From assembly GCA_013396655.1 (NCBI GenBank), contig WBMV01003351.1, forward strand, positions 372,001 through 436,000: a stretch of DNA of 64,000 bases, in the 5' to 3' direction. The DNA is from Campylorhamphus procurvoides. Lineage: Eukaryota; Chordata; Aves; Passeriformes; Dendrocolaptidae. The notes under the pieces are model-generated. The model was given only the letters and a program-made list of their open reading frames with translations, did not search any database and was not told where the DNA came from. Position numbers and translations under genes: made by a program. Positions 1 through 11,862 of this stretch are shown here, in pieces (position 1 is the first letter of the stretch; the number at the start of each line of letters is the position of its first letter).

Positions 1-174
1 CCAGAAGGTGTTTTAATTAGACAAGAAAAGAATTTAGAGTGGGGAAAAAAAAAGACAAAAGGATGGAAAAGTTGAATGCATTTCATAGTTTATTTTGGGA
101 AGCATGCCCAGTTCAAGATGGATTCTGGGGTATAGTTAAACAAAAGTGAGGGAATAGTAGTTTGAAATGTGGTG

Positions 175-268
175 CAATTTTTGGGTGTGTCCTGTCCATA
201 GCCAGAAGTTTGACTTGATGATGCTTATGGGTCCCTTCCAACTCAGAACATTCTGTGATTCTGTGTAA
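175..268 (+). mobile_element. CR1 LINE 3' end, severely 5'-truncated
   Basis: This stretch carries the end of an avian CR1 retrotransposon: 'gtgtcctgtccatagccagaag', then 'gggtcccttccaactcag' and the terminal octamer-like repeat 'attctgtgattctgtg'. CR1 copies are usually truncated at the 5' end and finish in this 8-bp repeat, not in poly(A). Only the 3' untranslated part remains, so there is no coding capacity. The left edge is approximate because the sequence fades into unassigned DNA. Confidence 0.8.
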
Positions 269-334
269 TGATGGGATCAGGAAAGCTGAATTTGGTGAAG
301 GGTGGGAATGAAGAGAAAAATGAGAAGGGCCAGA

Positions 335-480
335 AAAGGAAGATTAACACCCATTCACACCCAAATTGAATCTGGTGGTAACCAACATGGAAAAGGCTGG
401 GGTACTCAACTATTTTTTTGTCTCAGTTTTCAATGGTAGTCTCTCTTCCCACATCTCAACCCCTGAACCTTCGCAAGCAC
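335..480 (+). mobile_element. CR1 LINE ORF2 internal fragment (+)
   Basis: The plus strand resembles the CR1 ORF2 segment upstream of the reverse-transcriptase core: a 'aaccaacatggaaaaggctg' run followed by 'gtactcaac' and 'gtctcagttttcaatgg'. In CR1 this encodes a conserved stretch between the endonuclease and RT domains. The frame is broken and nothing is translatable at length. It lies head to head with a minus-strand CR1 fragment that starts about 30 bp downstream, so it is a separate insertion or one arm of a rearranged copy. Edges are approximate. Confidence 0.5.
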
Positions 481-510
481 ATTACTAGCTCATGTCAATC
501 TTTCCCCCCA

Positions 511-855
511 TCTGTGCTCTCAAATCCTTCTTGGCAAGGCTGCTCATGATGAGTTCATCTTCCATTCTGTACTCAAGTTTGGGATTGCCCTGACCCACAT
601 GCAGGTCTTGCTGAACCTTATGATGTTTCCATGGATCCACTTCTTGAACTTGACCAGGTCGCTCTGGATGACACCCCAGCATCCAGGGGTGTCAACTGCA
701 CCATTCAGCATCCTGCTATCTGCAAACTTGCTGAAGGTGCACTCACTCTCACTTTATGTGTCTGATAAAGAATTTAAACAGTACTTATCCCAGTGCAGAC
801 CTGTGAAGGACACTACTTGTCCCTAATATCCATCTGGACACTGGGCCTCCATTAA
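511..855 (-). mobile_element. CR1 LINE ORF2 (reverse transcriptase region), antisense
   Basis: Read on the minus strand, this is the middle of CR1 ORF2. On the plus strand one sees its complement, including 'gcaaacttgctgaaggtgca' and 'cagtgcagacctgtgaagga', which are hallmark antisense CR1 RT strings. The short open frames here on both strands (485-682 minus, 599-826 plus) are fragments or shadows of this element. Stops and indels show it is an inactive fossil. It lacks the 3' terminus, so it is an internal fragment or was later cut by deletion. Confidence 0.8.
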
Positions 856-2242
856 ATCCTTTTGAAATGTTTTTCTTCATTATTTAAGGCAGATACACTC
901 CTTATGATTTACCTCTGATAAATCTGAACTTACAACTCCCTCCCCTCTATTTTTTTAAATGCTTTGTAATAGATGAAGTGGTTACATTGGAAAAAATGAA
1001 TATTAACAAAAAAAATCCATCTGTTTTCGTAATGATGCAATGTGCAATCTTCAGTCACATTTTAGATGGTGGTTTGGCAGAAGGAAAAGTAGCATAATTC
1101 TGTGCTCCTGTACCATTTACATCTCTTCTACTCATTGAAGGGATATGAGATATTAAACTATATTTCGAATATGACTGACAACTGATTTTAACATTATCAC
1201 TTATCCAAGTTATGATGCTGATTGTTCTAATAACTGATGTAACTCTTGTAATAATTTATTCCATGTCTACATGCTATATAAATTAAAAACATCCTGATGA
1301 CTGAACTAATAAAATATATTTTTAAAGACTAATATTTATCTAATTTTAACTAAATATGAACCTAAACATCACTATAAACTAACACAGAATCTTGGGAGCA
1401 GATTCAGACCCCCAAACTCTTTGAAATTTCACTTTCTCTATTCTTTAATTGAATTCTTGATCATGTTAAATATTAACAAGACATTTACCAGTTTGAGAAA
1501 TTAGTTTAGAGGGTTTTCAAGAATTATCATTCTATAGAAAAAGTAGGAAATAAATTATTAATATTTATTATTAATTTTGTTTGTGTTAAGAAGGAGGAAA
1601 ACAATGGAAATGTTCTAGCCATAAACCAATACATGAAAAAAATGTAGGATGCATTCACATACATATAACACTTTCTGTATAAAGTAACTTTGGGAATAAG
1701 GAGGTGTTCCAGTTTTAGCCATTGTATTCAGAAATAGGCTACATTTTCTGTAAAGCTTTACAAAGCTTCAAACTTACCACTTTAGATATGTTTTTCATTG
1801 AACTATTAGGCTCAAATGGCATCACTCTAATATTTCCTCATTAAAAGCAGCCTCCTGTTTATCCAGACTTTTGTGGATAAGCACTCAATTTCATTCACAT
1901 TTCCCAGGCATTCCCTCCTTAATGTGCATGTCATTAACGCATGACATTGCCTGGATATTTGACTTTTATATGTGAATGCAAAAGGAAGAGAAGGAAACAT
2001 AGTCACAGAAGAGGATAGAGCTTGGGGTACCATTGGCCAAATTATCTACAAAGAGCATAGAAGAAAAAGAAAGACAAGCGAAAGTGAACAAGACAAGAAA
2101 CAGACAAATAAAAACGTGTTTAAGATATGAGAGACTGAAAGAAAAGAAAGAAATAGAAGAATTAAATCTAAACATGAGAGAAGGGAATCCACATGGCTGT
2201 GAAGAAAAAGACAATAGCAAATGCAACTTGAAAGGCAAGAAA

Positions 2243-2268
2243 ATATATATATATATATATATATATAT
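2243..2268. repeat. (AT)13 microsatellite
   Basis: An uninterrupted AT dinucleotide run of 26 bp, flanked by purine-rich DNA. Probably length-polymorphic. Confidence 0.95.
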
Positions 2269-2570
2269 GTCCGGGAAAATGAAAAACTAAATTGAAAAGG
2301 ATCAGTCTTTAAGATTAGTAGATTCAATTCTATTTATCTCAATCCCTATATTTAGTTCTTTGGTAGATTTCCCATAACTGTGTACATTTGGAAATGAAAG
2401 AGGATAACTTTATGATACTTTAAGAAGTTGTCTCATTACATTTTATGTCATTTCAAAACTATACCCTTTTGGGCCCTGTCTTGGTGGTCCAACAATAAAG
2501 TTAAAGAACGTTCAGCAAAATAACAATTTCTCTAAATATATTTTTCTAGTTTTATAGGAAATTAAGGGAG

Positions 2571-2643
2571 GTGGGGTTTTTTTGATTTGGTTTGATTTAT
2601 TGATTTTTGGGGTTTTTTTGTTTGTTTGTGTGGGTTTTTTTTT
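2571..2643. repeat. T/G-rich low-complexity tract
   Basis: Long T runs are interspersed with GG, GGGG and TTTG units ('ggggtttttttgtttgtttg'). This resembles the T/G (or A/C on the other strand) low-complexity tracts found elsewhere in this window. Confidence 0.85.
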
Positions 2644-3119
2644 ACTGAGATCATTCTTTTCATTGAACTAAAATACAAGCCTTAAACAGTTTCATTGTTC
2701 CAGTTTTTTATAACTGTTCTTGGCATATTAAACCAGAATTTTTAAACAATCAGATTACATATGCTTTAAAGAATCATAAATATTTTCGGTAGACATTTGT
2801 TTGCCCAAAGATAGGTTGGAAAAACATGAAGGGGTCTCTACAGTCATCTGCTGTAGCTAGTCATCTGATTCAGAGGAAGGAAGCCTGTCAATGAAAAGAA
2901 AAATTGTATTTACAGCTTTGCCACCTGGCAGTCACTTTCTTCTAAATGCAAGCAGTAATAAACTAAGAATTAATCTGTAATAACATCTAAACATTTTATT
3001 GGATTTTCTAATTTGTAAATACATTGGCTTAATTTAAAAGAAGAACAGCAGAGAAAACAAAAATACTCAGAACAAATGGCATAAGACAAAGCACCCTGCT
3101 GCAAACCATTGCAACATAC

Positions 3120-4456
3120 AAAAGGTAAGAAAGATGAGAAAAACCCAAAAAGATGATCCAGGCAACTACACATTGGTCAGCCTTACCTCCATCCCTGGAA
3201 GAATGTGAAGTAACCTTCATGAAAACCCTGAAAATATTGGAATCCATTTCTGCACACTTCAAGGAGACAAAGGTTATTGGACTGAGTCAATAAGGATTTT
3301 CCAAGGATAAATCATGCTGGCCCAGCCATTTGCCTTTTATAATAAAATGAATGGATTTATGAACTAGGGAAGAGCAGTAGGTGTCATTTATCTCAACTTT
3401 AGCAAGATTTTTGACACCATCTCCCATAATATTCTTGAACCCAAACTGAGATATTGCAGTATGGATGAGTGGATAATGAACCTGTAAAACAGTTGTTTGG
3501 AAGATTTGGAACAGAGGGCCACACTTAATGGGTAGTACTTGAGCTGAAGGCCAGTCAAAAGTGAAGAACTTCACAGGTCTATCCTGTGGCTTCTCCTGCT
3601 CAAGATCATTACCAGCAATGACTGAGGACACTCTCATCAAGTTAGTAGACAACATGAAAGTAGGGGCACCAGTCAATGAGCTTGAAAACTGGGTTGTCTC
3701 ACAGGGGGACCTACATAAAAGGGGAGCAATGAACAAACAAGAAGCTTATCAAATTCACAAGGACAAATGCAAAGTACTGCTGCTTGAAAGGAATAGTCCT
3801 CTGTGGTGATATGCGCTGGGCACTGCATGGTTAAGGAGAAGCTCTGCAGAAAGGAGCTGGGGGTTGTGGTGAAAAGCAGACTGAACCTGAGCCAAAAGTG
3901 AGCCCTGGACAAAGAGGGAAACAACGGCAGCCAGGGCTACTCCAGCAGCTAGGAGCTCAGAAAATGAGGAAAAATACTGTCTCCTTTGAGCTAGTATTCA
4001 TTAAATAAAATTTGTGCCTAGCAAGGACCCCTTGTGCAGAAACAACATAGAAAAATTTCAGTGAGCTCAGCAGAATGCATCAGGGTGGTTTGAGTCTAAA
4101 ACAGCTGCCCCATGCAGAAAGGTTGAGGGAACGGAACAGGTCTTTTTCAAGTGGGGTCAGAGATGGCTTTGAGGACATCTCATGGCCACCCCAGGTCCTA
4201 TAGGGAGATCATCAAGAAGATGTAACCATGCTTTTCATAGTTGTACATGGTGAAGGGGGCCTAAATTGAAAAAAGATGTTTCAGATTGGATAAGAAAAGA
4301 TCTTTTTCCTCAGGAAAACAGTCATTGTAACAATTTGCCCAGACAGACAGTCTGAATTGTTATAGGTTTTGGAAAAATCCTAAGAAACCTGTTTGGGCCA
4401 ACACTGCCACATGGATTAGAGGCCTCCTGAGGTCCCTTCCAAAATGAGTGATTCTT
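3120..4456 (+). mobile_element. Long degenerate CR1 LINE: ORF2 RT segment plus 3' end
   Basis: About 1.3 kb of plus-strand CR1. It opens with the RT-domain entry ('gatgatccaggcaactacac', 'cagccttacctccatccctgg'). It continues through the block that encodes the conserved RT motif of the type 'DFSKAFDTVSHNIL', seen here near 3395-3440 as a degraded 'NFSKIFDTISHNILEPKL'. Around 3635-3800 comes the downstream part ('VNELENWV', 'KDKCKVLLL'). It ends in the CR1 3' end at about 4450 ('gaggtcccttccaaaatgag'). Several stops and frameshifts interrupt ORF2, so the copy is dead. Divergence suggests an old avian CR1 subfamily. The 149-aa minus frame at 3287-3736 is antisense shadow. Confidence 0.88.
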
Positions 4457-6117
4457 GGACTGTGTCCACCAGAGAAAGAGGGAAAAGCCCCAATTCTCAG
4501 AAAACTTCTATTCCCTGCTTCCTCTTCCATCAAGTCCTTATTTTACTATTTACAAACCCTTTAGTTTCTTAAGTAAATAAACAGGTCTCTAAAAATGTCA
4601 TAATTTTTTAGGGTGTGGATCTGTTTTATTCCCACAGGGTGTGAAAGGTAGAGTATGATCAAGCAATATTTTTTTTTTCAAAATGTCTGTAAAAATCTAT
4701 TAAATATTGCACTTTTGATTACATTTTTTTTCAAGCTCCTCATTACTAATTTATATGTTTTAATGTTCAGAGTACTAATATTTTTATATTATGTTCCCTT
4801 TAAATTCCAGGAAATTGTATACACCTCTTTGTCAAGAGTAGATATGTCAACATCCTTTAAGAGAGTGGATCATTCACTTTATCCCAGATGATATCTTCCT
4901 TTCTCCTTGATCATCTTTCTGGTCTGGAAGTTCAATTTTCCTTATTCAGCTTCATCCTGGTTCAATTCTCTGTTTCTGATTTTGTTTTCCTCTGTGCTGC
5001 AACACTGTAACACGTCACACACTGTAATACAATACTTATGCGTTTATTTATTTATCAAACAAAGATCTCTATATATTAATCCAAATAGAATTCTAAAAAA
5101 AAAAGTAAACCACGTTTCTTGAGAGACTACACCAAGCTTTCTCTTCCTAAATTATTTTAACATTGAACATGAAAGCACTCAATGACAAAGTTCAAAATCT
5201 TCTCATTTATTTAAAAATAAATTTAAAACTATACGAATATAAACAGTCAATTATAATTTAAGGTTTCTTCCATGACCTTTTGTAACCTCTATCTACAACA
5301 GGTAGTTGTCCCCAGAAAATGTTTATTTAGTGTTGAGTAAGGTTTTGTGCTTTGGTCTGAACTTTTGGAGGACCTTATTGCAGATACATAATGTCTGAAT
5401 ATGCTAGTCATCATGTGTTATACGTAACTTAAACTAATGTCTAAAGCCTTTTCTGATTCTCTGACTGATCTCAACCTCATATTCTTTTTCTATGTTTAAG
5501 GTTTCTCTAAGAGAATGCAACCAGCTGAGCCACTTCTGTTTCCATTCATCAGTACATTGATGATTCATGTGTGGAATCAACGTTGTGATGTCATTTCTTC
5601 TTTTTAAATACAGTATATTTCAGATGTTTGAAACAAACACTATCCAGGATGAATGCATGTATTTGTTGGCATGCAATATTTAATGGGCTTCATAAGACAC
5701 TTCCTTATTACGTGACTTCAAGTGCCCTAAGCATAATAAGACTTCTCAGTTTGTTTGGGTTTTTTTTAATGTATTTATTTATTTTTGTTGCTGTTGTCAG
5801 AGCCATAGCAAAAAGATATTTGGACATTACATCATCATATCAAAGATGTAATTTTTCTTCTCTGTTCTTGTATAATCACAGACAGGCCTTTGTATTTTAA
5901 GCACAGAAAGCAAATTATGGTCTCTGATACTTCCCTGTGGTGCCCAGGCACAAGCACTGCCCCTGCAGTGCTGCTGCCTAGTCTTCTCACATTCTTATGT
6001 CCCAGGTGGTGTGTGCAGACTTTAGCCCCAGATTATGTGATACGGAGTTTCTCATCTCATAGCTGACCTTCCCACACATGCTTTTAAGATTCTACTTTCA
6101 GGAAGCATAGTTTCCTT

Positions 6118-6200
6118 AAAAAACAAAACAAAACTCCAAAACACAAAAGCAAAGAAACAAAAAACCCAAACCAACCAAAAAAAACTAAACCAAAATAAAA
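6118..6200. repeat. A/C-rich low-complexity tract
   Basis: An A-dominated tract with scattered C and CC ('aaaacaaaacaaaactcc', 'accaaccaaaaaaaac'). It is the opposite-strand equivalent of the T/G tracts near 2.6 and 58-62 kb. Confidence 0.9.
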
Positions 6201-7335
6201 TCCTAATGTCCCAGAGTGGCTTATAGAGAAATACAGTTATGGTTGTAACAGTAATGCATGATTTAAATCTGACAGCTTGCATTTCTGCTGTAATGTCCCC
6301 TAAGGCGTCTTATAAGATCAAATGTTGTTTTTATTATGAATTGTCTTCACATCACAAAGACTCATTATCCTTAGTCTTTCACTAATTAATCTTGAAGTTT
6401 CCTCATGGTTTTTCTGTTTAGGTTCATTTCACTGGTCCTTGCCATACACTCATTTCCCCCCACCCCCCCCGGAGAGTGTTGTCCTTTATTTAAGGACAGG
6501 TCAAGTAAAGAATGAAGGGAATATGTTTAAGATTCATACTAATTGACAATAAATCGCCCTGGGACTCAGATGCCACAGCTGTCCCCTATTAGATCACTAT
6601 TCAGATTATCAAGTCAAAATAATCCTTTCTGAAACCTCCACTGTACTGGGATACAAAGGAAAACATCAGACAGATTCTGAAAGCCTCCAGGGTAAATAAT
6701 GTCTAGAGTCTGCAGTGAGAAATGGGCCAAATGACAGTAGACTTAGTATTCTCTGTTGATGGACCTAATATTCATTGCTTCTGTATTTTACGGGGAAGTA
6801 CAGCTGAATGTTTGCAGCTGACTGACTGTCAGCTTTAGTTCAGCAGGTCAAGGTGCATGGAGATACGTAGCTCCCTATCATATCAATACTCTGTCTCCTT
6901 AGTATTTTTTTTGAATTATGGGATATTAAAGTCAGGCATGCATGAATGTAGAACATAAAAGCTAGAGACCTTAATTAGGGGGAGTGGCTTAAACCCAGTA
7001 TTTTATTAGGCAAGTCTCCTGAGAACTGTTTTATGCTGATTTTTGAGCTGAGTGGTTTCAGGCTATGATCTGTGGAGGAAGAATCTATATTAGAAGAAAG
7101 TGCTTTGTTCCTTCCCCAGTCTAATTCTTAATATCTCTGGAGAATTTTGCATTGCCATTAGATAATTGGTGTGAAAGATGCTTAAGAAAATATACTCTCT
7201 TCAGGTGTTTAGATACTAGGATTCTGGCAGATTGGCTATAACACGTTCTTGCTCAGTGGTAGCCCTCTCCATGTAAATAGAGCGAAGTAACTTTATCAAT
7301 GTAAAATTGTGGGTTTAAATTTTAGTACTGCAACC

Positions 7336-7406
7336 CCTCAAACATATCAAATGTTTGAGGTCCCAGATTCAAAATCAGTTCCTTTGATTTTGAATCTGGG
7401 ACCTCA
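7336..7406. repeat. Two overlapping perfect inverted repeats (alternative hairpins)
   Basis: Hairpin 1 pairs 7336-7345 (cctcaaacat) with 7351-7360 (atgtttgagg): 10 bp with a 5-nt loop. Hairpin 2 pairs 7356-7377 with 7385-7406: 22 bp, perfectly complementary, with a 7-nt loop. Both use the middle segment 7356-7360, so the two stems are mutually exclusive in a single strand. Nothing around it resembles a transposon end. It could be a template-switch (quasipalindrome) product, a tiny foldback element or a small structured RNA. Function is unknown; the complementarity itself is read directly. Confidence 0.95.
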
Positions 7407-8442
7407 GACACATTATAATTTTTTTTCTCAAAGCACTGGTTTGAGAACAAGACATTGTGAATGAAAATCTCCATTTCTCACCTTGGAACTACTCATCCTG
7501 TGGAAACTTTTCATGTAGGCTTTTAGATGTTTTATGATATTTTTTTAATCATATCTTACACTTGACTATTGTTTAAAAAATATTATTTCAAAATCATAGA
7601 ACTTTATGTCTGGGTCCAAACACTATTCAATTTATCTTTAGCATGCTTAAGCAATTTTGAATGATCTGTGTTTCAAACTGGATGTGAAATGCTCTTCCTA
7701 ACCATGCTACCTGCCCATTGAGCTAAAAGCTAGAAAGATGTAGAAAGACAATTCAAGTTCTGTCCCTTATAGACTGGACTTCACAAAAATAGTATCAGCT
7801 TCTTTTATTCTTTTCCTCTCCTGGGTTTTGAAAAGAAGCTATAGCCTGTTATTCCTTGGGATTTTTTTACAACACAACCCTGAAGGCCCATGCAGACAGC
7901 TTTTTCCTTTCCCATTTCAAATTTTCAAAACCAAACTCCTCACCAGAGGTAGCCTATGTAGCGGAGAAGAAGACATAGTTGCAGAATAAGGAGCATTAAA
8001 AAGTAAAAAAAAAATTCTCTTGGCCACTGTTTATAACAAGAAGTATTGCCGTCGTTTTTCTGCCAATGCAATATGCAAAACACTAATTTACCACCTAGGT
8101 GATATAGGTATGATCACCAGCTGTGGAAAAACAAGTTGGGTTCTTCAGGATAAATCTGTTTTATTTCTGCTGATAGTTTTCTTGAAGGCTCAAGGTACTC
8201 CAAACGATATGGGTGTAGTTTTATTTATCATAGGACTTTTCAAATGCTAATCATTAATATTGTCTGGCTTGTTGCAGCTGTTTTTATGATTTCATTGATC
8301 GTGCCTAAACATCTGAACGGCATAAATATCTGAAAGAGTAGGAAGCAAAAAATATGCATAGTGGGAAAAACCACATAGTGGCTTCTATCATAAGTATTCC
8401 CATTACATATTTTTCCTTGTATCTTGGACAGCATACTAATAG

Positions 8443-8538
8443 GAAAAAAGAAAAAAAACACAAACCACCACAGTCCTCTCTTTAAACCCCCCTGCCTCCT
8501 TCCCCCAAAAAAACAAAACCAAAAAAAACCCAAACAAC
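8443..8538. repeat. A/C-rich low-complexity tract
   Basis: Poly(A)-like runs alternate with 'cacaaaccaccac', 'ccccaaaaaaacaaaacc' and 'aaaacccaaac'. There is a pyrimidine-rich interruption near 8474-8505. Confidence 0.85.
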
Positions 8539-8914
8539 TAAAACATAATTAATGGATAATAAACCATAGAAGTTAATCGAAAATTCTACAAATAAAACAT
8601 ATACAATTTCTAGAAGGTTTTTCTTATTTTTATTCATTGTAAGAAAAATTCTAAAATTTTCAAATGTATTCCAGAGAAAGAAAAGAAATTACATATTTTC
8701 TTAAAAATTTTATAGGAAATAGACATAAATGTACTTCAGCCATCTCCTGAATGCGTATAAATATGAATATTATAAAGTGAGTATCTTGAGATTTCAATGC
8801 AGAAGCTTTTAGTAGTTGACAGTGGCTGATACTGGATGATCAGGGAAAACACTGAGGGAGTTCTCAAAATAGTTCTTCCTAACCTTTAGAATAATTTCTT
8901 TAAGAAACAGCTAA

Positions 8915-9935
8915 GAACCATAGAACCATTAAGGTTGGAAAATACCTCCAAGATCATTGTGTCCAAGCTTTGACCAAATACCATAAGTAAACCATAGCAC
9001 TAAGTGCCATGTCCAGTCATTTCTTGAACACTTCCAGGGATGGTGACTCCATCACCATCCTAGGCAGCCTGTTCCAATGCCAAATCATCCTTTCTGTGAA
9101 GAAACTCTTCCTGATGTCCATCCAGCCTGAACCTTCCCTGATGCAGTTTGAGACTATATCCTCTGGTCCTGTCCCTCCTTGCCTGGGAGAAGAGGCTGTC
9201 CCCATCTTGCTACAACCTCCTTTCAGGTAGTTATACAGAGCAACAAGATCATAACTGAGTCTCCCTTTCTTTAGTCTAAACAATGCCAGCTTCTCACAGG
9301 ACTTGTGCTTCACCAGTGTTGTTGTCTTTCTCTGGATCTGCTCCAGCACCTCAATGTCTTTCTTGTAGTGAGGGGATGAAAACTGGTGAGGTGTGGCCTC
9401 ACCAGTGCTGAGTGGAGAGGAACAATCGCTGCCCTGGTCCTGCTGGCCACACTATTTCTGATACATGCCAGGAAACTATTTGCCTTCTCGGCCACATGGG
9501 CACAATTCCAGTTCATGGTCAGCAGAGGTTGACCAGCTCCTCCAGGTCATTTCCTGCCAGAGAGCTTTACAGCCACTCTGCTCCAAGTCTGTAGTGCTCT
9601 GGTTGTGACTTAAGTGCAGGACCTAGCACTTCAGCTCATACCACTGGCTGGTCCATCAACCCAGACTGTGCAGATCCCTCTGTAGGCTCTTCGCACCCTC
9701 CAGCAGATCAACACTCCCACACAACTTCATGTCATCTGCAAACTGACTGACAGTGCACTTGATCCCCTCATCCAGATCATTAATAAAGGCATTAAACAGG
9801 ACTGGCCCAAATACTGAGCCCTGGGGAACACCTCCAGTGACTGGCCGTCAACTGGATGTAACTCCATTCACCATCATTCTCTGGAACCAACTCCATTCAC
9901 CATCACTCTCTGGATCTGAACATCCAGCCAGATTT
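8915..9935 (-). mobile_element. CR1 LINE, antisense, 3' half of ORF2 and 3' end
   Basis: A minus-strand CR1 whose 3' terminus is at the left ('gaaccatagaaccattaagg', the complement of the terminal repeat). The minus frame at 9017-9349 encodes a typical ORF2 C-terminus with 'LVALYNYLKGGCSKMG', 'DIRKSFFTERM' and 'HWNRLPR'. The overlapping minus frame at 9310-9516 holds the preceding block, '[19 protein letters not shown]'. These must be joined by frameshift, so the copy is inactive. Further right come the complements of the upstream RT ('tcatctgcaaactgactgac' near 9733). The right edge fades near 9935, after a 29-bp tandem duplication. It is one of the better preserved CR1s in the window. Confidence 0.93.
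9861..9918. repeat. 29-bp tandem duplication inside CR1
   Basis: Unit 1 (9861-9889) and unit 2 (9890-9918) both begin 'actccattcaccatca' and differ at only a few bases. The duplication lies within the antisense CR1 and is probably a replication-slippage event after insertion. Confidence 0.9.
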
Positions 9936-11851
9936 TTATCCAGAAAAGAGATAGAGAGAAGGAAAGGGAGGTATTCAACCAGATAATTCAAGCCACACAA
10001 GGTCTACTCTGTTATTTGTAATGGTCTATGTCTCCCCAAAAAAGTGAGAGAAGATGCCTCCTTTAGTGGCTGACACTAGTTGCCTATATTAGTCAAGATA
10101 GAGGTTTCTTAGATAAAAGACTTGAGAAGGGTGCATGATTATCATGTGAACTCATGTCCTATCCTTGAATCCATGAACTTTATACTTTTGAAAACTTCCA
10201 TATGGGAAATTCTATGTGTATCAAGCAGGACAGTTTAAAAAAAGAGTTGTGGAAGAAAACAACACCGAGAATACAATCGGAAAACCGCTGTGCTGAGTTA
10301 GTGAGCTTTTTGTGTGTGCTCAGTGTAGATTAAAAAATTGGAGTAATCAGTGTAAATACTATTGTAATATCGAAGTGCAAAAGGAGAAATATTTGCCAGT
10401 TGTAATCAGAGACAGGTAATATAGACATTTTAACTGTTGATTTTTAGAAATTACTTAGTAAAAGCATTAGCTATATCTTAAGTGATTCATTTCAATGTAG
10501 AGATAATTGCAGCATATGAGTCATAGCTTAGTGATATTAGCTGTTACTTTGGGCCACTTATAAGCAGTTACAATTACTATTTCTTAATTAAAATTTTTTA
10601 CTTGCTAGCTGTGTTACTGAGATCAGCCTGGAGTCTTCACAGACCTGAAAATCCAGAGGTGGCACAGGTCCCCTAATGCAGAAGAGAACTTAAAGCAAAT
10701 TAATTTGTGACTCTGCTCAGCATGGCTTAGGTGCTGAATTCCACTGTCAAATGTAAAATACACAAGTTGCTCAGAATTGAAAGTTCATGTCCTTCTTTAT
10801 CAGTTCCAGAGTGACTTCTTTCAGTATGTCGTATACTCACTGGCTCTTTCTCTTTGTTGCTGCTTGTAGGGAAAAAAAAATCCTGTATTTTTAAAAAGAA
10901 TAAGTTCAAATTTTAAACAATTTCAAATATTTTACTTAATCATTTATGCTACTTAATTTATGATTGTATTCATGTATACAAATTTGCATTTTAAAAAATA
11001 GTATTAGTGGCTAGCCTTGCATTATATTATCTACTACTCACTAAAGACAGTTTTCTAGAGCAGACACGGATAGAAGTGATGTTTTGCAAAATATAAAGCA
11101 ATCTAGCATGAAGAAAGGTATGGTTTTTCTTTAAAAATATGTTTCACTAAAAAAGTCTCTACATCAATTTACCTGAATATACTATACCTTCTACATTATC
11201 TGGAAACTTAACTTTGAGTATTCATATATGTAAAAACCCAGTATTTTTTGGTAAAGAAAAAAAGAAGCTGTTCAGTGGTTGCTTTTTTTTTTCTTTTTCT
11301 AAGATAAGAACAGAGCAACTCCATGTCAAACTATGAATAACCTCATAACTCCAGTTTTCTATAGGGTGATACCAATGCTTTGCGGGCAAAGACATGAACT
11401 TTATCTTTGCTTATTAAAATATTTGTAGGCAACTAAAGTATGCACAGCTCAAAGTTTATTAATTTGGGGCACTTTTTGAAAGCTTTCTAACTGCCTCATG
11501 CTATAGAAATAGCTTATTTGATTTTATGTAAAAGGTCATGAATTTTCAAGTGTACCACAGGGGGAAAGAGTAGCAGCCATTCTGGCACTATATCTGAATG
11601 TGGAAATAAATATTTTGTTTTACATGAATAAGATTATAAAGAGACTTGGCTACCTCAAGCCTGGGAAGTAGATAGTAGGACTAATAGACATGGTATTTTA
11701 AATGTGTAAGATATGAGAGATTTTAAACAAGAGACTTCAAGTTCTTGTCAATTACATAGATGAAGGATTGGGTTCATCTTAATCCATTATACCTATGTTT
11801 TTTATTGTTTTCTTTCTCCAAACCAAAGAGGATCTGAGAGAAGAATAATTT
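9936..11851. other. AT-rich unassigned DNA
   Basis: No gene, RNA or recognised repeat. A short 60-aa minus frame at 10727-10909 has no recognisable features. Confidence 0.55.
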
Positions 11852-11862
11852 CACTAAGTCAT
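11852..11862. repeat. Left copy of the 11-bp direct repeat flanking the LTR
   Basis: Reads cactaagtcat. An identical copy lies at 12393-12403 on the other side of the LTR. It includes the probable target-site duplication and possibly overlaps the LTR end. Confidence 0.85.

Larger units (their letters stand above)
856..3119. other. AT-rich unassigned DNA
   Basis: No gene or dispersed repeat is recognisable here. The region contains an (AT)n microsatellite near 2.25 kb and a T/G-rich tract near 2.6 kb, listed separately. The open frames around 1827-2327 are low-complexity lysine/glutamate-rich or phenylalanine/serine-rich chance frames on opposite strands of the same purine-rich segment. Confidence 0.6.
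4457..8914. other. AT-rich unassigned DNA with low-complexity tracts and a double hairpin
   Basis: No coding gene or interspersed repeat was recognised. Entries within it are the A/C-rich tracts near 6.1 and 8.5 kb and the inverted repeats at 7.34-7.41 kb. A C-homopolymer-rich stretch, 'ccccccacccccccc', lies near 6456-6470. The open frames here (for example 5628-5900 plus and 8240-8533 minus) are hydrophobic or low-complexity and look like chance. Confidence 0.6.

Noticed and set aside
9017..9516. Reverse-transcriptase-like protein frames as a possible host gene
   Set aside because: They are the frameshifted ORF2 C-terminus of a minus-strand CR1 with its 3' end beside it.
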